From NCBI GenBank assembly GCA_947166165.1, contig CAMVDK010000093.1:1-10997 (forward strand): DNA of 10,997 bases, written 5' to 3'. The stretch is from an uncultured Porphyromonadaceae bacterium. Its GTDB lineage: Bacteria; Bacteroidota; Bacteroidia; Bacteroidales; Muribaculaceae. A program made the translations under genes and the position numbers. Below, piece by piece: positions 1-5,439 of this stretch. The notes under the pieces are model-generated. The model made no database searches. It had not been told where the DNA came from and was given only the letters and a program-made list of their open reading frames with translations. Within the stretch, counting starts at the first letter, position 1, and the number at the start of each line of letters is the position of its first letter.

Positions 1-2
1 AC

Positions 3-21
3 GGGGCCGCCCCCCTTTTTT
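3..21 (+). terminator. Possible 3' part of a terminator at the window edge
   Basis: GGGG-CCG-CCCC followed by more C and a run of six T (16-21) looks like the end of a rho-independent terminator for a gene upstream of the window. Most of any stem would lie outside the window, so only the end can be seen and the call is weak. Confidence 0.22.
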
Positions 22-79
22 ATGTAGCGCAGAGCCAATCTCAATGAAAATGTCACATTTTTGTAATTATTCGCTCACA

Positions 80-114
80 TTTGATGGTCAATTCAAGAAT
101 TATGCCTAACTTTG
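80..114 (+). promoter_or_regulatory. Bacteroidetes-type promoter for the calycin-like/dockerin gene
   Basis: TAACTTTG at 107-114 matches the Bacteroidetes -7 consensus TAnnTTTG exactly. A TTTG at 80-83 could be the -33 element, although its 23-base spacing is slightly long. Transcription would begin shortly after 114 and give a leader of roughly 30 bases before the ATG at 152. Confidence 0.5.
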
Positions 115-151
115 TTGCCGATTCATTATTAACCATCAATTTCAAGTGATT

Positions 152-865
152 ATGACAAAAAGAACTATCTTAGCATTGTTAGTCGCTGTATTCGCCCTGA
201 TGGCCTCGGCCACCGACTATGTGGGCACCTACTCCGTCACCAGCGGCGGCTACACGAACAACAACCAGACAGTGACTGTGACGCAGACCGGCACCGACAT
301 CTACGATGTGACGGTGCACAACTTCACTGTGGTGCTCATGGGCGAGGTGCACACCGTGGGCGACGTGACGTTCTACAGCATGATTGGCAGCACCGACGCC
401 GACGGCTACACCACCGTGAGCGGCAACACCAAGCTCACGCTCGACGACCTGGTGGACATGGAAGACCTGGGCGACCTCTTTGGCGGCTTTGGCGACATCA
501 CGGCGCTGATCACCGGCCAGCAGTACCCCATCACCTTCAACGGCCGCTTCAACTACAAGTATCTCACCGCGCAGATGTCGACCAACGTGGTTGTTTCGAT
601 CATGGGCATGTTCGAGTTGCTCAACGAGACGGTGAACATCACCTTCAGCGGCGAGAGCGATGAGGAGCCTCCCGTGGTCTACAAGACCGGCGATGTGAAC
701 GGCGACGGACAGGTCGACGTGAGTGACGTGAACGCGCTGGTGAACATCATCCTCGACAAGGATTCGGCCTCCGCCTATGGCGACCGCGCCTACGTCACCG
801 GCGGCGACAAGCTCATCGACATCGCCGACATCAACCTCGTGATCGAAATCATGCTCAACGAGTGA
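152..865 (+). CDS. Exported calycin-like protein with C-terminal dockerin-like repeats
   Basis: A 237-residue protein read from the ATG at 152. A GTG two codons upstream is possible, but the ATG puts basic residues directly before the hydrophobic core. Residues 1-20 form a signal peptide (MTKR, then LALLVAVFALMASA). Residues 22-167 are strand-rich with alternating T/V/G patterns and resemble the calycin-like beta-barrel domain common in Bacteroides secreted proteins; this is recognised by pattern, without alignment. After an acidic-proline linker (168-177), residues 180-203 form a canonical dockerin-type calcium loop (D181, N183, D185, D189, D192) followed by the helix NALVNIIL. A second repeat at 213-237 keeps D219, D223 and D226 but lacks acidic residues at loop positions 1 and 3. 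The gene has its own promoter and appears monocistronic. Its ligand is unknown, and no cohesin partner is visible in the window. Confidence 0.85.
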   Translation: MTKRTILALLVAVFALMASATDYVGTYSVTSGGYTNNNQTVTVTQTGTDIYDVTVHNFTVVLMGEVHTVGDVTFYSMIGSTDADGYTTVSGNTKLTLDDLVDMEDLGDLFGGFGDITALITGQQYPITFNGRFNYKYLTAQMSTNVVVSIMGMFELLNETVNITFSGESDEEPPVVYKTGDVNGDGQVDVSDVNALVNIILDKDSASAYGDRAYVTGGDKLIDIADINLVIEIMLNE

Positions 866-886
866 GGCTGCCCGAGTCACCGAGGC

Positions 887-935
887 GTGGCTCTGCCTGC
901 CGTGCCGCAGCAAGCGGCGCCAGGCATCAGGCCAC
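887..935 (+). terminator. Interrupted hairpin after the calycin-like gene
   Basis: Three stacked stems can pair: GTGGC (887-891) with GCCAC (931-935), TGCCTG (894-899) with CAGGCA (921-926), and GCCGC (904-908) with GCGGC (914-918), with loop AGCAA. It starts 21 bases after the stop codon, where a terminator would be expected. No T-run follows, so it may be a weak terminator or an mRNA 3'-end stabiliser. Confidence 0.4.
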
Positions 936-990
936 TGCTTAACAACTGGTGACAATCGTTAACTTTCGGGCCGCGTCAAAATAATCTAAA

Positions 991-1054
991 AAGGATTAAA
1001 ATGCCCCCTCACACGCCGAGCTACCTATAAAAATGCGCAACGAGGGGGCGATTT
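991..1054 (+). repeat. Nested inverted repeats upstream of acpP
   Basis: GCCCCCTC at 1003-1010 pairs perfectly with GAGGGGGC at 1042-1049 across a 31-base loop. The pairing can extend outward as AAAT against ATTT past one bulged G. AAGGATTAAA at 991-1000 is also the exact reverse complement of 1082-1091, so the GC stem sits inside a larger inverted repeat that reaches the promoter. It could be a terminator with a poor T-run or a regulatory structure; the sequence does not decide. Confidence 0.4.
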
Positions 1055-1062
1055 GTCGAAAA

Positions 1063-1098
1063 AATCCTTTAATATCTCAAATTTAATCCTTTACTTTG
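1063..1098 (+). promoter_or_regulatory. acpP promoter with overlapping direct repeats
   Basis: TTACTTTG at 1091-1098 is a close match to the Bacteroidetes -7 element, 67 bases before the acpP ATG; TTTA at 1068-1071 is a weak -33 counterpart, 19 bases upstream. The nonamer AATCCTTTA occurs at 1063-1071 and again at 1085-1093, 22 bases apart (about two helical turns). One copy covers the -33 region and the other runs into the -7 element. An inverted AAAGGATT lies at 990-997. This arrangement suits an operator, but the regulator is unknown. Confidence 0.5.
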
Positions 1099-1165
1099 CA
1101 CCCTCAATTCGACGAGAACCTAAAGTAGCAAATTCAAATTAACAACTAAATTAATTTTTAAGACT

Positions 1166-1405
1166 ATGTCAGAAATTGCTGAGAAAGTACAATCGATTAT
1201 CGTTGACAAGCTGGGCGTTGCCGAGGCTGAGGTGACCCCCGAAGCAACCTTCGCTCAGGACCTTGGCGCAGACTCGCTCGACACCGTTGAGCTGATCATG
1301 CAACTCGAGCAGGAATTCGATGTGAAGATTCCCGAGGACGAGGCCAACAAGATCCAGACCGTGGGCGATGCCATCAAGTTCATCGAGGACGCACAGAAGG
1401 CTTGA
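1166..1405 (+). CDS. acpP: Acyl carrier protein
   Basis: A 79-residue acidic protein of the usual ACP length. Its phosphopantetheine attachment motif GADSLDTVEL lies at residues 34-43 with Ser37 as the modified serine, followed by the recognition-helix residues MQLEQEFDVKIPEDEA. It carries growing acyl chains as thioesters between the enzymes of cytosolic type II fatty acid synthesis. The ATG at 1166 follows an AT-rich leader without a Shine-Dalgarno, normal for this phylum. It is the first gene of the acpP-fabF-rnc cluster. A terminator-like hairpin lies directly behind it, so much of its transcript may be short and monocistronic, which would fit the high ACP demand of cells. Confidence 0.97.
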   Translation: MSEIAEKVQSIIVDKLGVAEAEVTPEATFAQDLGADSLDTVELIMQLEQEFDVKIPEDEANKIQTVGDAIKFIEDAQKA

Positions 1406-1423
1406 TCAAACATCAATTATCCA

Positions 1424-1495
1424 GGCTCACCCTTCGCAAGCCGGGCCACACGGGCAACGAGTGCGTCCACGCTTGAGGAGGATGAGCCGTTTTTT
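1424..1495 (+). terminator. Terminator or attenuator between acpP and fabF
   Basis: Arm 1424-1441 and arm 1471-1488 form an 18-position stem with 15 Watson-Crick pairs, one G-U pair (1434/1478) and two mismatches (1430/1482, 1436/1476). The loop is 29 bases. One G (1489) and six T (1490-1495) follow directly, as in a rho-independent terminator. It lies 18 bases after the acpP stop. I see no TAnnTTTG promoter between it and fabF, so fabF and rnc would depend on partial read-through. Confidence 0.6.
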
Positions 1496-1537
1496 AAAAT
1501 CAAACACTTTACCAACAATTCATATATCTCAATCGAT

Positions 1538-2827
1538 ATGGAACTCAAGAGAGTAGTGGTCACCGGCCTGGGAGCCATCACGCCTCTGGGCAACGATGTG
1601 GACACCACCTGGCAAGCCGCACTCAAGGGCGAGAGCGGAGCCGGCCCCATCACCCACTTCGACGCTTCGCTGTTCAAGACGCAGTTTGCCTGCGAGGTGA
1701 AAGGCTTCGACTACAAGATGGCGATGTACAATCCCGACGACCGCGCCGAGATGAAGGAGGTGCGCCGCACCGACCTGTACTCGCAATATGCGCTGGCTGC
1801 CGCCAAGCAGGCCATCGTCGACGCCCGCCTGCTCGACGAGGGCATCGACCGCAACGAGGTAGGCGTGATCTTCGCCTCGGGCATCGGTGGCTTGCACACC
1901 TTCGAGAACGAGGCTGGCAACTATGCCAAGAACGAGGCCGACGGGCCGCGCTACAGCCCGTTCTTCATCCCGACGATGATTGCCGACATCGCTGCCGGTC
2001 ACATCTCGATGCGCTACGGATTCCGTGGGCCTAACTTTGGTGTGGTATCGGCGTGCGCCACGTCGACCAACGCCATGATCGACGCCTTCAACTACGTGCG
2101 CCTGGGCAAGGCAACAGCCATCGTGACCGGTGGCTCGGAGGCCCCCATCTTCCCCGCCGGCGTGGGCGGCTTCAACGCCATGCGCGCCATCTCCACGCGC
2201 AACGACGACCCGAAGACGGCCTCGCGCCCCTTCAGCGCTTCGCGCGACGGTTTCGTGATTGGCGAGGGCGCCGTGTGCCTCATCTTCGAGGAACTCGAGC
2301 ACGCCCTGGCACGCGGAGCCAGAATCTACGGCGAGGTGATAGGCGGCGGCATGAGCGGCGACGCCCACCACATCACCGCGCCTCACCCCGAGGGACTCGG
2401 GGCCAAGCTGGTGATGCAGCGCGCCATCGACGACGCCGGCATCCGCCCCGACGAGGTGGACTACGTCAACGTGCACGGCACGTCGACCCCGCTGGGCGAC
2501 GTGGGCGAGGCCAAGGCCATCAAGGACGTGTTCGGCGACCATGCCTACCAGATGAACATCAGCTCCACCAAGTCGATGACCGGGCACATGCTCGGCGCCA
2601 CCGGTGCCATGGAAGCCTTGTTCTGCGTGCTTGCCTGCCAGCACAACATCGTGCCTCCCACCATCAACCATGCCGACGGCGACGACGATGAGCAACTGGA
2701 CTACAAGATGAACTTCACCTTCAACAAGGCCCAGGAGCGGGAGGTGAACATCGCGCTGTCGAACACCTTCGGCTTCGGCGGCCACAATGCCAGCATCATC
2801 GTGAAGAAATACAAGGTGGGTCTATAA
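1538..2827 (+). CDS. fabF: Beta-ketoacyl-ACP synthase II (FabF)
   Basis: A 429-residue thiolase-fold condensing enzyme that extends acyl-ACP by two carbons from malonyl-ACP in fatty acid elongation. The N-terminus RVVVTGLGAITPLGND is typical. The catalytic triad is intact: Cys173 (VSACATSTNA), His313 (NVHGTSTPLGD) and His350 (STKSMTGHMLGATG, with Lys345). The glycine-rich NTFGFGGHNAS loop, with the gatekeeper Phe411, lies at 409-419. The protein is slightly longer than the common 410-420 residues. The last three codons (Val-Gly-Leu) and the TAA stop lie in the left end of the inverted-repeat element at 2815-2989. Without that element the protein would end at Lys426 with a TGA. These changes sit beyond the conserved fold, so the enzyme should be active. 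Confidence 0.96.
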   Translation: MELKRVVVTGLGAITPLGNDVDTTWQAALKGESGAGPITHFDASLFKTQFACEVKGFDYKMAMYNPDDRAEMKEVRRTDLYSQYALAAAKQAIVDARLLDEGIDRNEVGVIFASGIGGLHTFENEAGNYAKNEADGPRYSPFFIPTMIADIAAGHISMRYGFRGPNFGVVSACATSTNAMIDAFNYVRLGKATAIVTGGSEAPIFPAGVGGFNAMRAISTRNDDPKTASRPFSASRDGFVIGEGAVCLIFEELEHALARGARIYGEVIGGGMSGDAHHITAPHPEGLGAKLVMQRAIDDAGIRPDEVDYVNVHGTSTPLGDVGEAKAIKDVFGDHAYQMNISSTKSMTGHMLGATGAMEALFCVLACQHNIVPPTINHADGDDDEQLDYKMNFTFNKAQEREVNIALSNTFGFGGHNASIIVKKYKVGL

Positions 2828-2993
2828 ATTGCTAAAAAGTAATGAATGGTTTTGGCCGTCTTGGGTTGCTTGCTGGCATCTTTTGTCTCAACTGCTTGAA
2901 CCGTAGCCCGCTACTGCTTCGCGCAGCTTGAGCCAAAACCTGCTCAGCAATCAAGCCCAATTCGGCTCAAGCAATTTATAGAACCCACCACAA
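2811..2993. mobile_element. MITE-like inverted-repeat element between fabF and rnc, with ACAA target duplications
   Basis: Terminal inverted repeats bound a 175-base unit. The left end (2815-2833) is GGTGGGTCTATAAATTGCT. The right end (2970-2989) is its reverse complement apart from one extra A at 2982. The unit is flanked by identical direct repeats ACAA at 2811-2814 and 2990-2993, as expected for a 4-bp target-site duplication. Inner arms also pair: 2848-2856 with 2932-2940, 2887-2895 with 2923-2932 (one bulge), and GTAG 2903-2906 with CTAC 2911-2914, so the transcript could fold into a long interrupted hairpin. It encodes no protein. Removing the unit and one ACAA gives a clean fabF stop overlapping the rnc start, which strongly supports insertion. 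The transposase family that would mobilise it cannot be told from this sequence. Confidence 0.7.
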
Positions 2994-3785
2994 GTGATTG
3001 CGAGCAATCTCATATCAAGCGTAAAGCTCCTGTTCGTCAAGGACAAGGAGCTTTACGTGTTCATACACGGCATCACCGGCTACTACCCCCGCCGCATCGC
3101 GCTCTATCAGCTGGCGCTCGTGCACCGCAGCAACCCCGTGCAGCTGCCCGACGGCCGGTGGGCCAACAACGAGCGGCTGGAATATCTGGGCGACGCCGTG
3201 CTCGACGCCGTGGTGGCCCACTACCTGTACCGCGTGTTCCCCTCCAAGCACGAGGGCTTTCTCACCAGCGCGCGCGCAAAGATTGTGAAGCGCGAGAGCC
3301 TGAACCGCATCGGCAACATCCTGCACATCGACGCCCACGTGCGCTCGTCGCAGCACTCGTCGTCGCACAACAGCTACATCTGCGGCAACGCCCTCGAAGC
3401 CCTTGTGGGAGCCTGCTATCTCGACCAGGGCTACGAGCGGTGCCAGCGTTTCATCGAGGAGCGCATCATCAAGGCCAACTTCAACACGCGCGACCTGGTG
3501 CGCAACGAACTCAACCACAAGTCGAAGCTCATCGAGTGGGCGCAAAAGTACCACGTCGCCATCGAGTATGAGCTTGTCGACACCTACGCCGACCGCGACA
3601 ACAACCCCATCTTCAAGACCGCTGTGATACTCGGCGGCATCTATGCCGGCGAGGGCATCGGCTACAGCAAGAAGGAGTCGCACCAGGCCGCCTCGAAGCA
3701 GGCCCTCGACCGGCTCGCCAGCGAGGCCAACTTCAAGCGGAGCGTGATTGCCACAGGGAGCGAGGCCGCCGGTTCGGTCGATTGA
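2994..3785 (+). CDS. rnc: Ribonuclease III
   Basis: A 263-residue double-strand-specific endoribonuclease acting in rRNA maturation and mRNA turnover. The RNase III signature NERLEYLGDAVLDAVV starts at residue 59 with E60, E63 and D67. The second acidic site is E135 in GNALEALVGACYLDQGY; N132 stands where E. coli has Asp114, a variant I recall from Bacteroides relatives. The double-stranded RNA-binding domain spans about 175-242, ending in GYSKKESHQAASKQAL. A roughly 20-residue N-terminal extension (LLFVKDKELY) is usual in Bacteroidales. The chosen start is the GTG at 2994, the first bases after the element's ACAA repeat. It was probably translationally coupled to fabF before the insertion. 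The C-terminal tail after 245 is unconserved. Confidence 0.95.
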   Translation: MIASNLISSVKLLFVKDKELYVFIHGITGYYPRRIALYQLALVHRSNPVQLPDGRWANNERLEYLGDAVLDAVVAHYLYRVFPSKHEGFLTSARAKIVKRESLNRIGNILHIDAHVRSSQHSSSHNSYICGNALEALVGACYLDQGYERCQRFIEERIIKANFNTRDLVRNELNHKSKLIEWAQKYHVAIEYELVDTYADRDNNPIFKTAVILGGIYAGEGIGYSKKESHQAASKQALDRLASEANFKRSVIATGSEAAGSVD

Positions 3786-3963
3786 TTCATGCTATTGGTC
3801 GAACAGAAGGCCGCCAACGGCGATTCCCAACCGTTTTGGATAGGCATCGCATTAAACGGCCGGCGGGCCACAGCGTCTAAAATAGCAAAGGTTGCACAAC
3901 CGGCCTCATGCCGGCAGCCACCCATCAACCCGAAATTGCAAACTCATTAAACAACGAAGCGTT
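3786..3963. other. Gap between rnc and the low-complexity secreted gene
   Basis: This 178-base gap holds only small structures: a bulged hairpin at 3813-3839 (CCAACGG against CCGTTTTGG), a GGTTG-CA-CAACC inverted repeat at 3890-3901, and CCGGC-CTCAT-GCCGG at 3900-3914. None is followed by a T-run, so a terminator for rnc is not convincing. I find no TAnnTTTG promoter for the next gene. Confidence 0.4.
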
Positions 3964-5304
3964 ATGAAGACTACAAGAAACCTGATGATGAGCCTCGTGC
4001 TCGCTGGAAGCATGATTGTGGGTGCTTCCATCGCCTCGGCACAATCGATGTCGTCGGGCCGTCAGCGCCCCGGCACCAGCCAGAGCAGTCAACCGGCCAG
4101 CCAGAGCCGTTCGGCCTCGGCAAGCCGCCAAAGCGCGGCCACACAGGGCAGCGCGCGCCAGGCCACGCCGCAGCGCCAGCAGAGCACCTCCGCCCCGCAG
4201 CGCCACAGCGCGGCGCAGGCTCCGGCCAGCAGCACCAGCAGCCAGAGCAGGGCGACACGCTCGTCGGGCGTGAACAGCGGCAGCACCTCCATGACGCGTC
4301 CCAGCGCCGGCACCACCACCGACCGCCAGAGCAGCGTGAGCAGCCGCCGGCCCACCACGGCCGACCGCCCGAGCACCGTCACCGCACGCCCCGGAACGGG
4401 CACCACCCCCCGGCGCCCCGGCACCGTCACCGCACGCCCGGGCAGCAACAACGGTGACAACGGCAACGGACATGGCAACGGCAATGGACATGGCAATGAC
4501 AACGGCAATGTGAACCCCGGCACCCGCCCCGGCGGCACGGCCAGCGGCAGCACGGCCAACGGCAGCGTGCGCCACAGCCGTCCGGGCACCGGCACCACCA
4601 CACAACCCGACAACTACAGCCACAACAGCCGCCCCGGCGGCAATGGCAATGGTAACGGCAACGTGGGCACCGGCCGTGGACGCGACAACCGTGGCGGCGG
4701 CTACGGCGACGGACGCGGACGCGACGACCGCCGTCCTCCCCGAGCCAATCCGCACGACAACCCCTACCGCGACCACTACAGCCGCAACTTTGCCTCGGGT
4801 CACTGGCACAGCCGTCCGCTGCCCCCTCCGGCACGACCCTACCGCCCCGCCCCGCTGCGCTACTACCGCCCTGTGGTACCCGCACACTACCGCCCCTTTG
4901 CCGGTGCGCCGGTCATCGACCGCATCCTGGGGCTCACCTGGGGCTCGCTCTTCGACGTCTCGCTCAACTACCTGTATAGCAACGGCTACTACATCGACGG
5001 CTACAGCGCCGACGTGGTCTATCTGCGCGACGTGCGCATGCTCAACCTGATGTGGCCCGATGTGATGCTGAGCTACGATGCCTACGGCCGGCTGGCCAAC
5101 GCGCAGTTCGTCATCTCCACCAGCTATGCCGACCGCAGCCGCTACAACCGCCTGTATCACGACCTGAGTGCCGTCTATGGCCCGCCCATCACGGTCGACA
5201 CCTATGGCGCCACCTGGTTCGGCGGCAACACCACCGGCTACGTCACCCTGACGGCCGACTACAACGGAGCGCGCTTCTATACCACCCTCTCGGTGGGATA
5301 CTGA
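3964..5304 (+). CDS. Exported low-complexity protein with a C-terminal globular domain, function unknown
   Basis: The ATG at 3964 gives 446 residues and places a signal peptide at the N-terminus (MKTTRNLMMSLVLAGSMIVGASIASA, residues 1-26); the frame is open further upstream but those codons look non-native. Residues 27-160 are rich in Ser, Gln, Arg, Thr and Ala, with TVTARPG occurring twice (138-144, 154-160). Residues 161-184 and 226-234 are Asn-Gly-(His) repeats. Residues 235-312 are basic, with many Arg, Tyr and Pro. Residues 313-446 look folded: PVIDRILGLTWGSLFDVSLN, then strand-rich sequence with many Tyr ending in YTTLSVGY. The design suggests a disordered surface or periplasmic stalk carrying a small domain. 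I do not recognise a characterised family. There are no cysteines and no lipobox. Confidence 0.8.
   Translation: MKTTRNLMMSLVLAGSMIVGASIASAQSMSSGRQRPGTSQSSQPASQSRSASASRQSAATQGSARQATPQRQQSTSAPQRHSAAQAPASSTSSQSRATRSSGVNSGSTSMTRPSAGTTTDRQSSVSSRRPTTADRPSTVTARPGTGTTPRRPGTVTARPGSNNGDNGNGHGNGNGHGNDNGNVNPGTRPGGTASGSTANGSVRHSRPGTGTTTQPDNYSHNSRPGGNGNGNGNVGTGRGRDNRGGGYGDGRGRDDRRPPRANPHDNPYRDHYSRNFASGHWHSRPLPPPARPYRPAPLRYYRPVVPAHYRPFAGAPVIDRILGLTWGSLFDVSLNYLYSNGYYIDGYSADVVYLRDVRMLNLMWPDVMLSYDAYGRLANAQFVISTSYADRSRYNRLYHDLSAVYGPPITVDTYGATWFGGNTTGYVTLTADYNGARFYTTLSVGY
4373..4662 (+). repeat. Short degenerate repeats inside the low-complexity gene
   Basis: GCACCGTCACCGCACGCCC occurs at 4373-4391 and again at 4421-4439. 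Runs of GGCAAY-type hexamers encoding Asn-Gly and His-Gly lie at 4453-4510 and 4638-4662. Such tracts are prone to slippage, so this part of the protein probably varies in length between strains. Confidence 0.6.
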
Positions 5305-5364
5305 GAACCGCAGATGCTGCCGCCCACGTCGGAGCCATCACTGAAAATCGCTATCGACCGCCAT

Positions 5365-5405
5365 CACAACCGCAATGCACCCCACCCCGGCGCATTGCGG
5401 TTGTG
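5365..5405 (+). terminator. Perfect 14-bp hairpin after the low-complexity gene
   Basis: CACAACCGCAATGC (5365-5378) pairs perfectly with GCATTGCGGTTGTG (5392-5405) across a 13-base C-rich loop. It lies 60 bases past the stop and 34 before the next start. No T-run follows on either strand, so it may be a terminator of non-canonical form or an mRNA stabiliser. Confidence 0.45.
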
Positions 5406-5439
5406 CTAGAGGCGGAAAACCGAAAACAACAATCGCTCT

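Larger units (their letters stand above)
866..1165. other. Non-coding gap between the calycin-like gene and acpP
   Basis: No credible gene is present in these 300 bases. From left to right the gap holds the interrupted hairpin at 887-935, a 10-bp inverted repeat (AAGGATTAAA at 991-1000 with TTTAATCCTT at 1082-1091), a nested 8-bp GC stem (1003-1010 with 1042-1049), and the acpP promoter near 1068-1098. The second half is AT-rich, as expected for a Bacteroidetes promoter and leader. Confidence 0.7.

Noticed and set aside
179..955. Long minus-strand open frame opposite the calycin-like gene
   Set aside because: His/Val/Gly-rich translation typical of the antisense of a GC-rich gene; no signal peptide or motif, while the plus strand has a clear signal peptide and dockerin loop.
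1529..2785. 418-codon minus-strand open frame opposite fabF
   Set aside because: fabF has every catalytic residue on the plus strand; the antisense frame has no recognisable domain.
3892..3963. Upstream TTG start adding 24 residues to the low-complexity protein
   Set aside because: The added residues are not conserved-looking and would bury the signal peptide; the ATG at 3964 begins a classic Lys-hydrophobic signal sequence.
4453..4510. Repeating hexamers considered as a CRISPR or tandem-repeat array
   Set aside because: The repeats are short, degenerate and in frame, encoding Asn-Gly/His-Gly; there are no spacers of uniform length.
3925..5160. 411-codon minus-strand open frame opposite the low-complexity gene
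   Set aside because: Ala/Val/Gly-rich shadow created by the repetitive, GC-rich plus-strand codons. The plus-strand frame has a signal peptide and a folded C-terminus.
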